Origin: Herpetosiphon aurantiacus DSM 785
GTDB taxonomy: Bacteria; Chloroflexota; Chloroflexia; Chloroflexales; Herpetosiphonaceae
Assembly (NCBI GenBank): GCA_000018565.1
Contig: CP000875.1
Span: forward strand, 5,967,199 to 6,031,198
Direction: 5' to 3'
DNA: 64,000 nt
In this document: positions 9,739 to 18,260 of the stretch, one piece after another
Layout of the letters: each line of letters starts with the position of its first letter
Position numbering within the stretch: the stretch's first letter is position 1
The notes under the pieces: model-generated
What the model was told of the DNA's origin: nothing
Databases searched by the model: none
The model's input: the letters and a program-made list of their open reading frames with translations, nothing else
Position numbers and translations under genes: made by a program

Positions 9739-9766
9739 AGCGCGTTGGGTCATTATCCAACGCGCT
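9739..9766. terminator. Stem-loop between convergent genes
   Basis: AGCGCGTTGG (9739-9748) pairs perfectly with CCAACGCGCT (9757-9766) around an 8-nt loop. It lies between two convergent genes and touches the stop codon of the barstar gene. There is no long T-run on either side, so efficiency as an intrinsic terminator is uncertain. Confidence 0.5.
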
Positions 9767-10229
9767 ATGCTTGGAGATTTGGCTCATCCAAAACCTCAGC
9801 CAAATCGAGCAATTCTGGCTGGCTATATTCCAAGCCGCTAAACCAAATGCTCCACACATAGCCTCGACTACGCCATTGCTCAACACAACTTTGAGCGATT
9901 TCACAGAAAATTTGCCAAGCACCGTGATCATGGCGGCACAATTGATCGGCCTCATAGAAAATAATAATCAGACCTGTTGTTTCCAACCAACTTAAATCGT
10001 TTAACGCTTCTTCGAGCGCATCCCAATTGTGGTCAACATAGCTGGGGAACTGCAAGGCCTGAGCGCAGGCATGCAGCAAATCGGCCTTGCTACTAATTTC
10101 ACGGCCATCAAGCTCGATAATTTGGAGTTGATGGTGTTGCACGCCCATCAACAAACGGCCAATATGCGAAGCTTGCACCCGATATAAACCTGATTGAGCG
10201 GGATCACGAGCCAGATTGTTCAATTTCAT
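9765..10229 (-). CDS. Barstar-family ribonuclease inhibitor
   Basis: A 154-residue barstar-type protein. The fold signature begins at IIELDGREISSKADLLHA, and the inhibitory helix is YVDHNWDALEEALNDLSWL, whose Asp in NWDAL matches the barnase-contacting Asp of barstar. An N-terminal extension of about 35 residues precedes the core. It should bind and block the ribonuclease encoded immediately upstream. The two genes overlap by 4 nt (ATGA, 10226-10229), so they are co-transcribed and probably translationally coupled, as expected for an enzyme/immunity pair. No signal peptide is visible, so it acts in the cytoplasm. Confidence 0.88.
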   Translation of the reverse strand: MKLNNLARDPAQSGLYRVQASHIGRLLMGVQHHQLQIIELDGREISSKADLLHACAQALQFPSYVDHNWDALEEALNDLSWLETTGLIIIFYEADQLCRHDHGAWQIFCEIAQSCVEQWRSRGYVWSIWFSGLEYSQPELLDLAEVLDEPNLQA

Positions 10230-10837
10230 TGGCGTACTCTCCGAAAACTTGCATAATGATCATCGGTGTAATACAACTCGCCATTATCGCCAGCCACAAT
10301 TCGGCGTGCCCCGCGATCGGCTGAGCCAGGCGTTTCGACGGTGTATTCGCGATAGTAGCCGCGTGGTTTGCTCGGCAAAATTTGCTCACGATTGTTGAAA
10401 ATTGCCCCATCTTTGCTATAGGGAAACGGCCCGCCCTGCTCGATCAAGCGAATTGTAGCTTGGGCTTGAATTGGCAAATCGCCAAACGCCACATAGCGCA
10501 ATCCAGCCGAATCGCGCTCAGGCGTGCGCGTAGCGCGGGCGGTCGGCGCAACCGTCGGGCTTGGGCGTGGCCGCGTGGTTGGTTTGGCAGTCGGCATGAC
10601 CGTCTGGCGTGGCCGCGTGGTTGGTTTGGCGGTTGCCACGGCAGTCTGGCGTGGTCGGCTGGTCGCTTGTTGTGGCGTGCTCGATGGCAAACCCCGCGAA
10701 CTGATTTCGATAGTTGCACTAGGATTTGGGCTGGGCGTTGGTTGATCGCTGCTGGGCAGATTGTTGAACCAAATCAAGCCGATTAAGATAATCAGGCCAA
10801 GGCCAAACTCCAAACCGCGACGTAAACGGGTTGACAT
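10226..10837 (-). CDS. Membrane-anchored or exported guanyl-specific ribonuclease (RNase Sa/T1 family)
   Basis: 203 residues. An uncleaved-looking signal anchor (residues 10-25) is followed by a Pro/Thr/Arg-rich linker to about residue 108, containing near-repeats of AKPTTRPRQT. The C-terminal ribonuclease domain closely resembles Streptomyces RNase Sa: GPFPYSKDGAIFNNRE, YYREYTVETPG, RGARRIV and YYTDDHYASF. By that comparison the catalytic residues Glu164, Arg179 and His194 are all present. The enzyme should cut RNA after guanosine outside the cytoplasm. A dedicated barstar gene overlaps its 3' end. A GAGGAAAT site precedes the ATG. Confidence 0.88.
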   Translation of the reverse strand: MSTRLRRGLEFGLGLIILIGLIWFNNLPSSDQPTPSPNPSATIEISSRGLPSSTPQQATSRPRQTAVATAKPTTRPRQTVMPTAKPTTRPRPSPTVAPTARATRTPERDSAGLRYVAFGDLPIQAQATIRLIEQGGPFPYSKDGAIFNNREQILPSKPRGYYREYTVETPGSADRGARRIVAGDNGELYYTDDHYASFRRVRQ

Positions 10838-10850
10838 TGCTATTTCCTCG

Positions 10851-10885
10851 CAAAAACACCCGACCGCACAGGCAGATCGGGTGTT
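10851..10885 (-). terminator. Terminator after the sugar-binding lipoprotein gene
   Basis: AACACCCGA (10855-10863) pairs with TCGGGTGTT (10877-10885). On the minus strand the stem runs into TTTTTG. It separates the sugar-binding protein gene from the ribonuclease gene downstream, so the two are probably separate transcripts. Confidence 0.85.
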
Positions 10886-10907
10886 GTAGTGTGATGCTGA
10901 TTGTCGT

Positions 10908-11984
10908 TTAGGGCTTGATGCCTACTGCTTCACAAGCGGGTACTAATTTGACTGGGCAAAGTTGTTGCGGCGACCAAAAATTATCGCTCACAATGGTATC
11001 TTTGACCGTGGCTTTGGTGACCACAACTGGATTGAGCAAAATCGCTGGAACATTCATAATTCCGTTTGCCACCGTGCGATTGTTGACCAAGTTGGTTGGA
11101 ATGGGCTGACCAACCATCAAGGCATGAGCGATTTTGGCGGCAGCCTCGGCTTGAGGCCGAATTGCCTTATACACCGTCATATGTTGCTCACCAGTGATGA
11201 TCCGCTGCACGGCGGTGAGTTCAGCATCTTGGCCAGTAATCAAGGGCAATGGCTCAAGCTTGGCTGCTTGGACAGCGACTAATGCACCACCAGCAGTACC
11301 ATCATTGGCCGCATAAATTCCGTCGATCTGATCGCCAGCTGCCAGCATTCGTTCAACATATTGCTGCGCCTCGGCGGGCTTCCAATCGGGCGTATCAAAC
11401 TCGCCAATAATCGTCAATTTGCCAGCAGCGACTAATGGATCAAAAACCTTTTTGGCTCCACGCTTGTACTCGCTGGCATTGTTATCGCTCAGCGAGCCGT
11501 GAAGCAGCAGAATTTTGGGATTACTCAGGCCACGCGCGGCAAGGCCGGCAATCAAGCTTTCGGCCTGTAATTCGCCGATTTTTTGGTTATCAAACGAGAT
11601 ATAGGCCGTAACGCCAGGCGAATTAAGAATCAGCCGATCATAGGCCACAACTGGAATCGATTGCTCAGCAGCATGATCAGCAATCGTGCGAGCATCGACC
11701 GAATCGACTGGATCAAGCACCAACACCCGTGCCCCAGCCTTGATCGCCTCTTCGGCCTGCTGTTGTTGCAAGCTTGGGTTATTTTGGGCGTTGTAGTACA
11801 ACACCTGACAATCGTTGCAGAGCAAATTCATTTCGCGCTCGAACCATGGCCGATCCACAGTTTCATAGCGTTTGGTGGTTTGCTCTGGCAACAACAGCGC
11901 AATAATTTTGGCCTTGGGCGCTTCCGCTCCACCACATCCAACTAGCACCAGCAAAAGTACCAATAGCACAAACCTGCGTCGCAT
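10908..11984 (-). CDS. Sugar-binding lipoprotein of the XylF/RbsB type
   Basis: A 358-residue periplasmic-binding protein type 1 lipoprotein. The lipobox is LVLVGC (Cys17). The two-lobed sugar-binding fold is evident from ARVLVLDPVDSVDARTIADHA, IPVVAYDRLI, KILLLHGSLSDNNASEYKRG and YAANDGTAGGALVA. The DNNA and YDRLI stretches are most like xylose-binding XylF. The family feeds an ABC sugar importer, but no permease or ATPase gene is next to it, so it is an orphan here. A single-domain sugar-type ABC ATPase fused to a kinase occurs at 46933; any link is speculation. Confidence 0.88.
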   Translation of the reverse strand: MRRRFVLLVLLLVLVGCGGAEAPKAKIIALLLPEQTTKRYETVDRPWFEREMNLLCNDCQVLYYNAQNNPSLQQQQAEEAIKAGARVLVLDPVDSVDARTIADHAAEQSIPVVAYDRLILNSPGVTAYISFDNQKIGELQAESLIAGLAARGLSNPKILLLHGSLSDNNASEYKRGAKKVFDPLVAAGKLTIIGEFDTPDWKPAEAQQYVERMLAAGDQIDGIYAANDGTAGGALVAVQAAKLEPLPLITGQDAELTAVQRIITGEQHMTVYKAIRPQAEAAAKIAHALMVGQPIPTNLVNNRTVANGIMNVPAILLNPVVVTKATVKDTIVSDNFWSPQQLCPVKLVPACEAVGIKP

Positions 11985-12023
11985 AGCTAAAACTCCTTGT
12001 GCATTGGCGGACGCTGGCTTCGT

Positions 12024-13844
12024 TTAGTGGGCAGCGGTATCCAACAACTGCTCGCTTAGCTCAACGAAACGGTCAATATCGGCCTTGATGGTGGCCAAAC
12101 TTGCCCGCCAAAAATCGGGGGTCCGAATATCAATCCCAAAACGTTCGGCCAAGGTTGCTGCGTCATGCTTGCCCGAAGCCGCCAATAAATCATCGTATTT
12201 GGCCCGAAACTCATCGGGTGTTGCTACATACTGGGCATACAAGCCTAAGCCGAACAATAAGCCAAACATATAGGGATAATTGTAAAATGAGCGTTCAGTG
12301 CTATAGTAATGACCTTTGACCGCCCACATATACGGATGGTAGTACTGTTCGTCCAAGCCATCGCCATAGGTTTCAGCTTGGGCCTTGAGCATTAGGTCGT
12401 TAATTTCCTGCACGCTTAGCTCACGCGCTTGACGGGCTTCGAACAGGCTTTGCTCGAAAATAAAGCGGCTGCTGATATCGACAACCAACTGGCAGCTATT
12501 TTGCAACGATGATTCGATGATTGCTAATTGGGTTGCAGCATCAGCCTTAGCCAAGGCGGCGTTGCGCACAATCGTTTCACAGAAAATGCTGGCAGTTTCA
12601 GCCAAGGTCATCGGAATTTGGCGCTGCAATGGGGTGGTTTCGGCTAAGTTAAGGTTATGATAGCCGTGACCCAACTCATGTGCAAGGGTGCGCATTCCAG
12701 CAAACGAGGGCTTATAGTTGCTCAGGATGCGTGATTGATCGCCAACTAAACGCATACAGAACGCGCCATCACGTTTGCCAGCCCGTGGCTCAGCATCGAT
12801 CCAGTTTTCATCGAAGGCGCGGGCGGCATAATCACGCAAGCGTTGTGAATAGCTGCCGAAATGCTCCAAAATGAAGGCTTCCGATTCGGCGTATTCCCAA
12901 GTGCTGACATCGTTGCCAATCGGCGCGAAGAGATCGAACCATGCCAACCGTTCGCTGCCCACCAACCGTGCTTTGGCCCGCAAGTAGCGGCGGAAATCTG
13001 GGAAGGTTTCGCGGGCGGCGGTTAACATTGCATCAAGGGTTTGGCGATCAATATTGTTATCCGCCAGCGCCTCATCCAACGCTGTAGCCCAACCACGATG
13101 GCCAGCCAACGTGTTAACTTGGCCTTTGATGCTGTTGATTGCCGCTGCCATGGGCGTTTCGACCCCTTTCCAGCCAGCCAATTCGGCCTCGTAAGCGCTG
13201 CGCCGAACTTCACGATTTGGATCAAACGCCAAATTGCGTACCATGCTCATTGGCATATGCTTGGTTTCGCCAGCATGCGTGACTGGCACGCTAAGCTGTG
13301 AGCTAACCACCGTGTGCAATTTGCTCCAAGCGCTGCCACCGCTCAAATTGAGTTCGACTGCCAACACTTCTTCGGCTGGCGACATCAGGTGCAACGCTTC
13401 TTGCTTGGTTTTGTGCAAAATAAAGGCATGCTCGGCGGCCAAACTTGATTGAGCAATCAATTGATCAATATCCAAGCCACCAATCCAAGCGACCCAGCGC
13501 AGACCCAATTGTTGCAATTGCATGCCCAATTGTTGCATTTCGCTAAACCGAGCTTGGGCTAGCGTATCACGGGTGTCGGTGGCGACAAAGCCCATCACAT
13601 AGCTAAAATTGGTCATCATCGCATCTTGGGTTTGGTTGAAGGCAGTAGTTACGGTTTCAAAGGTCGCGATGGTGGCGGAATCAAGCACTTGGTTTTCACT
13701 ACGTTGGATAGCAGCTTGATCAAACAGGCTTTTGAGATCGCTCACTTGTTGCTTGATCCGTTGAAAGCCTGCGGCAAATTCAGGCGAGTCTAGGCTGGGG
13801 TAGACAACTGAAAGATCCCAGTGTGGGAGCGTTTGGGTAGTCAT
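12024..13844 (-). CDS. pepF: Oligoendopeptidase F, M3 metallopeptidase
   Basis: A 606-residue cytoplasmic zinc peptidase that cleaves short peptides. The zinc motif HELGHGYH lies at about residues 388-395, with the third-ligand Glu region following (LAETASIFCET). Length and the IMSPAEE-like N-terminal half fit the PepF clade. The next gene upstream on the same strand encodes a peptide-binding protein, suggesting that imported peptides are degraded here. The 52-nt gap between the two genes allows co-transcription. Confidence 0.93.
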   Translation of the reverse strand: MTTQTLPHWDLSVVYPSLDSPEFAAGFQRIKQQVSDLKSLFDQAAIQRSENQVLDSATIATFETVTTAFNQTQDAMMTNFSYVMGFVATDTRDTLAQARFSEMQQLGMQLQQLGLRWVAWIGGLDIDQLIAQSSLAAEHAFILHKTKQEALHLMSPAEEVLAVELNLSGGSAWSKLHTVVSSQLSVPVTHAGETKHMPMSMVRNLAFDPNREVRRSAYEAELAGWKGVETPMAAAINSIKGQVNTLAGHRGWATALDEALADNNIDRQTLDAMLTAARETFPDFRRYLRAKARLVGSERLAWFDLFAPIGNDVSTWEYAESEAFILEHFGSYSQRLRDYAARAFDENWIDAEPRAGKRDGAFCMRLVGDQSRILSNYKPSFAGMRTLAHELGHGYHNLNLAETTPLQRQIPMTLAETASIFCETIVRNAALAKADAATQLAIIESSLQNSCQLVVDISSRFIFEQSLFEARQARELSVQEINDLMLKAQAETYGDGLDEQYYHPYMWAVKGHYYSTERSFYNYPYMFGLLFGLGLYAQYVATPDEFRAKYDDLLAASGKHDAATLAERFGIDIRTPDFWRASLATIKADIDRFVELSEQLLDTAAH

Positions 13845-13896
13845 TTGGCTGATCCTTTCTCATCAACAACCCTAAAAAGCCGCAACGCCCCGCTGA

Positions 13897-15591
13897 TTAG
13901 CGTGGGCGTTCGTTTTGTGGTTCATTTCGGAAGTTGGGCAAGACTTGACGGGTGGATACTAGATACCAATTGGCGATCCGCCGGAAGCGATCGCTATGCC
14001 GATAGAGCACTTCAGCTTGTTGGTTGATTGGAGCCAGACCAAGCACCTCGATCGATGGTCCAACCTGCTGCTCCAACAACGGCTGATAGAGCATCACTGA
14101 GGGCGCGAGTGCTAGCCATTTGGCCTGAAATTCAGCATACAATTCGCGGCGGGTTTCTTGGCTGGTGGTTTGGCGAGCACGCACCAATAAATCATCAATT
14201 GCTGGGTCTTCGAGGCCAGCAAAGTTGGCGGCGTTGACCTGCGACGAATGCCATAACTCGTAAACATCGGGGTCGCTGCCTAAATTCGACCAACCATGAA
14301 TTGCTAAATCGAAGGTATGTTGGCTCAGCGTATCTTGCAAATTGCTGCTCGGAACCAATTGCAAACTGCTTGAAATACCGACCGTGGCTAATTGGGCTTG
14401 AATGCGTTCGGCGATGGCGCTGCGTTCGGGGCTGTTGGCACTGACCAAATCGAAGCGCAACAATTGGCCAGCTTTACGCCGCCACCCTTCGGCATCACGC
14501 TGCCAACCAGCTTGATCAAGCAACCCATTGGCGCGACTCTGCTCAGCATCATCAATATAGCCGGTGAGACCCTCAGCAACCGCCCACGACGAAGGCAAAA
14601 TTGGCGAATTCAAGGGCAACGCCCGATTTTGCAACACTTCAGTAATCAACGTAGTTGGGTCAACTGCATAATCGATCGCTTGGCGCACCCGTAAATCATC
14701 AAGTGGCGGACGACGCAAATTAATCGTCAGGACCACATAATCAGCCAAAGGCGCACGCACCTGGCGATAGCCGATTGGCAACGGTAATTCGCCTTGTTCA
14801 GTCACATCGTAGGCAAACGCATCGACCAAATCACGGCGCAGTGCTTCATGCGCAGCTTCCATGGTTGCGTAAAGCCGAAACTCCAGCCGCTCCAAATTGG
14901 GGCGACTATTGGGAATATTCGGACGGTAATCAGTGTTGGCCAATAGCTCGATTAAGTTGCCATCGCGTTTACCAAAGCGAAAACTGCCAGTGCCAACTGG
15001 TTGCTGATTCCAAGCTTGCCATTGGTCGGGCGTAGCGTTGCGCAACAGATGCGCGGGCAAAATTGGCACAGTTAGTTGGTTGAGGAAGGGCGCAAAAGCA
15101 ACTGGCAAGTTAAAACGCACAGTTTGCGGATTCAACGCGGTGACGGCGATATTTTGCCAAGCTAACTTAAGGCTGGGGTCGCCATTAAATTGTGGGCTTT
15201 TGATCCAGTCGATCGTCCAGATCACATCGTTTGCAGAAAAAGGTGTGGCATCGTGCCAGCGCACATCAGTGCGCAAGGTCATGGTATAAACCAGATTATT
15301 GCTGCTGACCTGCCAATTTTCGGCGAGATCGGGCACGACCACGCCAGTTGCCTCAACGCGGGTCAAGCCTTCAAACAACAAAGCACTTAAGTCGGCCTCG
15401 GCGCGGGTTTGGGCACTACCGCGCAATGGGTTAAGATCATTGACCTCGCCAACCAAGGCCTCGCGATAGACCCCGCCAACGCCTGCCTCGCCGCCTGCTG
15501 TTGTTGCTAGCGCAAGATGCGCCAACAACAACAAAACCAGACTAGCACAAACCAACGTGGCTCCAATTTGCCAACGAATACGTCGAACCAT
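13897..15591 (-). CDS. Family 5 extracellular solute-binding protein (peptide type)
   Basis: 564 residues with an N-terminal signal or membrane anchor (residues 8-30) and no lipobox Cys. The mature protein is the SBP_bac_5 type: LVYTMTLRTDVRWHDATPF, DVIWTIDW, RQAIDYAVD and HGWSNLGSDPDVY. These proteins deliver oligopeptides, nickel or sugars to ABC importers. No permease or ATPase is adjacent. It starts 4 nt after secG on the same strand and precedes pepF, so secG - binding protein - pepF form a likely operon. Confidence 0.9.
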   Translation of the reverse strand: MVRRIRWQIGATLVCASLVLLLLAHLALATTAGGEAGVGGVYREALVGEVNDLNPLRGSAQTRAEADLSALLFEGLTRVEATGVVVPDLAENWQVSSNNLVYTMTLRTDVRWHDATPFSANDVIWTIDWIKSPQFNGDPSLKLAWQNIAVTALNPQTVRFNLPVAFAPFLNQLTVPILPAHLLRNATPDQWQAWNQQPVGTGSFRFGKRDGNLIELLANTDYRPNIPNSRPNLERLEFRLYATMEAAHEALRRDLVDAFAYDVTEQGELPLPIGYRQVRAPLADYVVLTINLRRPPLDDLRVRQAIDYAVDPTTLITEVLQNRALPLNSPILPSSWAVAEGLTGYIDDAEQSRANGLLDQAGWQRDAEGWRRKAGQLLRFDLVSANSPERSAIAERIQAQLATVGISSSLQLVPSSNLQDTLSQHTFDLAIHGWSNLGSDPDVYELWHSSQVNAANFAGLEDPAIDDLLVRARQTTSQETRRELYAEFQAKWLALAPSVMLYQPLLEQQVGPSIEVLGLAPINQQAEVLYRHSDRFRRIANWYLVSTRQVLPNFRNEPQNERPR

Positions 15592-15595
15592 ACGC

Positions 15596-15838
15596 TTATA
15601 CTGTTAATAAGAAGGGATGCACGAGTGCTAAAATAATTAACACGCTGGCGATCACAATCGTTACATTAAAGAGGGTTTTTTCAACGCCGCGGCGGGTGCG
15701 ATAGGTGGCTGAGGTGTTGCGGCCACCCAAAACGCTCGCGCTATTGCCTTTGGCTTGTAAAAGCACCAAAGTAATCAAGGCAATCCCCAAAACAACTTCT
15801 GCCGAAAACAAATACGTTTGCACCTGGTAAACCTCCAC
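15596..15838 (-). CDS. secG: Preprotein translocase subunit SecG
   Basis: 80 residues with two transmembrane helices and the cytoplasmic loop typical of SecG: VLLQAKGNSASVLGG, where the usual form is LLQ.GKG.....LG. It assists SecYE-mediated export across the plasma membrane. It leads a likely operon with the solute-binding protein that begins 4 nt after its stop. Confidence 0.9.
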   Translation of the reverse strand: MEVYQVQTYLFSAEVVLGIALITLVLLQAKGNSASVLGGRNTSATYRTRRGVEKTLFNVTIVIASVLIILALVHPFLLTV

Positions 15839-16167
15839 AGTTGGCTGTGTCTAGTTAATTGTCAATAGATCGCTATTATAAACCAAGAATATAGAACGAG
15901 GGATCGGGGATCAGGGGTCAGGAGTCAGAGTAGGCTTTTAACCACGAAGCACACGAAGCGAAGGGCTATAGGCTATGTGTAATGGTTCATTCCCTCACCC
16001 CCTGACCCCCTTCCCGCACGCGAGGCGAGGGGAACCGCTCCAAGCGTGCTCCCCTTGCCCGCCGTCGTGGGAGAGGGGTTGGGGGTGAGGGAACGCTGGA
16101 ACTGGTTGGCTAAACTTATAATCTATTACCCCTGACCTCTAAGCCCTAGCCCCTGACCCCACTTCTA
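15839..16167. other. Gene-free spacer with dispersed repeats
   Basis: This 329-bp gap between secG and the dGTPase gene encodes nothing recognisable. It holds a run of GGGATCGG/GGGGTCAGG-type short repeats near 15900, a CACGAAGCACACGAAG stretch near 15943, the palindromic GC-rich repeat at 15992-16091, and a CCCCTGACC run near 16130-16161. Confidence 0.7.
15992..16091. repeat. Dispersed GC-rich palindromic repeat, copy 1 (R1)
   Basis: The element begins CCCTCACCCC and ends GGGGGTGAGGG, with inner arms also complementary (GAGGCGAGGGG against CCCCTTGCCC). The left flank carries TAATGGTTCATT, and the right flank AACGCTGGAACTGGTTGG, both shared with other copies at 31224 and 54875. No coding frame is conserved. 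It can fold into a long hairpin. Confidence 0.8.
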
Positions 16168-17235
16168 CTACATATCCCACGTTTTAGGAATAAACAAATC
16201 GTTGAATTTTTTCAGGGCATAGCGATCAGTCATGCCAGCAATATAATCGATCACGGCGCGTTCGGTTGGCTCGCCGCGCTGCTCGCAAATTGCCAACAGA
16301 TCGCTTGGCAAGGCTTCGGGATGCTGACAATAATATTCGTAGAGTGTGTTGATCACATACTCGACCTTGCCATCCTCGGTTTTGGCGGGGCCGCGCAAAT
16401 AAACATTGGCATACATATATTCGCGCACGCCGTTGGTTGCCTCTAGAATTTGCGGACTCATGCTGATGCTCAATTCGCCGGGGGCTGGCTGCTCACCGCG
16501 TGCCCACCAATTATGGTCGATCATATCGCAAACCATGGTATTAATCCGCTCGGCGTGGGTTGTGCCAAGCACTGCCACATAGGCGCTTGGCAAATCGCCC
16601 AGCTGTAAAATGCCAGCCCGCATCGCATCATCAATATCATGATTAATGTAGGCCACACTATCAGCCAATTTGATAATTTGGCCTTCGAGGGTTGAGGCTG
16701 TGCCCCATGTTGCGGTGGTAATATCTTTGCGCGATTTGGAGTGCGAATAGATACCCTCGCGCACTTGTTGGGTTAAATTCAGCCCCTCGCCATGTTTCTC
16801 CAACAGCTCAACCACCCGCACACTTTGCTCGTTATGCCGAAACTTGCGGCCAATTGCTTTGGCGAGCGCGGCTTCACCAGCATGGCCAAATGGCGTGTGC
16901 CCCAAATCGTGGCCCAAGCCAATCGCCTCGATTAAATCTTCGTTTAGCCGCAAAGCGCGACCAATGGTACGGGCAATTTGGGTCACCTCAAGCGTGTGGG
17001 TCAAACGAGTACGATAATGATCGCCAATCGGCGCAATAAAGACTTGAGTTTTATGTTTGAGTCGGCGAAAAGCCTTGGAATGTAAAATGCGGTCGCGATC
17101 GCGCTGAAATTCGGTGCGCACTGGCGAAGCTGGCTCTGGCTGATCGCGTTTGGCCTGAGCACTCAAGGCGGCCAATGGCGAGAGCGTATCACGTTCAGTT
17201 GCTTCGAAAAATTGCCGCACAGATTGATGCTGCAT
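16168..17235 (-). CDS. dgt: Deoxyguanosinetriphosphate triphosphohydrolase-like HD protein
   Basis: 355 residues; hydrolyses dNTPs (classically dGTP) to deoxynucleoside and triphosphate. HD-domain metal motifs are visible: RTRLTHTLEV, then GLGHDLGHTPFGHAGE, and a later Asp in ADSVAYINHDIDDA. The N-terminal FRRLKHKTQVF segment is typical of the dGTPase family. The longer frame starts at 17256, but ATG 17235 has AAGGAG 6 nt upstream and is preferred. A stand-alone gene. Confidence 0.9.
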   Translation of the reverse strand: MQHQSVRQFFEATERDTLSPLAALSAQAKRDQPEPASPVRTEFQRDRDRILHSKAFRRLKHKTQVFIAPIGDHYRTRLTHTLEVTQIARTIGRALRLNEDLIEAIGLGHDLGHTPFGHAGEAALAKAIGRKFRHNEQSVRVVELLEKHGEGLNLTQQVREGIYSHSKSRKDITTATWGTASTLEGQIIKLADSVAYINHDIDDAMRAGILQLGDLPSAYVAVLGTTHAERINTMVCDMIDHNWWARGEQPAPGELSISMSPQILEATNGVREYMYANVYLRGPAKTEDGKVEYVINTLYEYYCQHPEALPSDLLAICEQRGEPTERAVIDYIAGMTDRYALKKFNDLFIPKTWDM

Positions 17236-17450
17236 AGCCTGCTCCTTGACGTACAATTAACTGCAAACCGAGAAATAAACCGCCCAAGTAGCCAATTATT
17301 TGTTATGATGTATATCCTACAGCATTGTGACAAGCACTGGCACACTAGCTTAGCGGCGAATCATAATCCCTGATTTACAGCAACGAAAACTAAACCGACT
17401 GATCATCCGTAGCTTACGGCGATCATACAAATATCCAAACTGAGGCTGGT

Positions 17451-18248
17451 ATGCCCTATATAATTGATGGTCATAATTTAATCGGTCAACTAGCGACTAT
17501 TCGCCTGAACGACCCCGACGATGAAGCCAAATTGGTTCAACTGCTGCAACGCTTTGCGATTACCCGTAAAGTGAGTGTTTCAGTCGTCTTTGATCGTGGT
17601 CAATACACCCAAGGCTCGCTTGGCGGCGGCGGGGTCAGTGTGCGTTTTGCCCGCTCGCCTAGCGATGCCGATGAGATTATTAAATCGCAACTTGTGCGCT
17701 TATCACGGCCCAGCGAGTGGGTTTTAGTCTCATCGGATCGGGCGATTACCTCGGTGGCTGATGCGGTTGGCGCTCGGGTGATTACTGCGCGGGATTTTGC
17801 CGCGCTGCTTGAATCGATGGGTGCGGCTGACCCCAACGCCCCAACCCACCAAGAAATGCATGCCCATGTTCGCCAAGATCAACTGCCAGAATGGCTAGAT
17901 TTTTTTGGCATTGATAAAGAGAGTGCTGAGAGCAAAGTTGACTTGACGCGCAAACCCAAGCCAAATCAACCAACGCAGCAACGCAGCGCCACCCAAGCCA
18001 AACGGCGCTCGCCGCAGGCTGCTAAACCAATTGTTGTGCCACAGCCGCCAGAGCGTTGGCAATTGCCACCACGCCGCAAAGATCAGCCTGATCCGATTCC
18101 GCGTGATGCTGATGGCCGACCACGACTCTCGCGCGGTGGCAAAAACCCCCAAGCTAGCACTGGCGAACGGCTGCATAAACCACCGCCGCCAGTTCACCCA
18201 GATGAGATTGATGAGTGGCTCGAATTTTTTGGGGCTGATGAGCAATAA
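17451..18248 (+). CDS. NYN-domain (YacP-like) predicted ribonuclease
   Basis: 265 residues. The N-terminal half (about 1-125) is a PIN/NYN nuclease-like domain: YIIDGHNLI with the first acidic residue, VVFDRGQ, SDADEIIKSQL and VSSDRAI, giving the usual acidic cluster. The C-terminal half is a basic, Pro/Gln-rich disordered linker. Two similar short motifs, QLPEWLDFFGID and EIDEWLEFFGAD, bracket this linker and may be protein-binding peptides. RNA cleavage is inferred from the family. It ends 12 nt before fni, so the two are likely co-transcribed. Confidence 0.82.
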   Translation: MPYIIDGHNLIGQLATIRLNDPDDEAKLVQLLQRFAITRKVSVSVVFDRGQYTQGSLGGGGVSVRFARSPSDADEIIKSQLVRLSRPSEWVLVSSDRAITSVADAVGARVITARDFAALLESMGAADPNAPTHQEMHAHVRQDQLPEWLDFFGIDKESAESKVDLTRKPKPNQPTQQRSATQAKRRSPQAAKPIVVPQPPERWQLPPRRKDQPDPIPRDADGRPRLSRGGKNPQASTGERLHKPPPPVHPDEIDEWLEFFGADEQ

Positions 18249-18260
18249 CGAGGCTGGATC

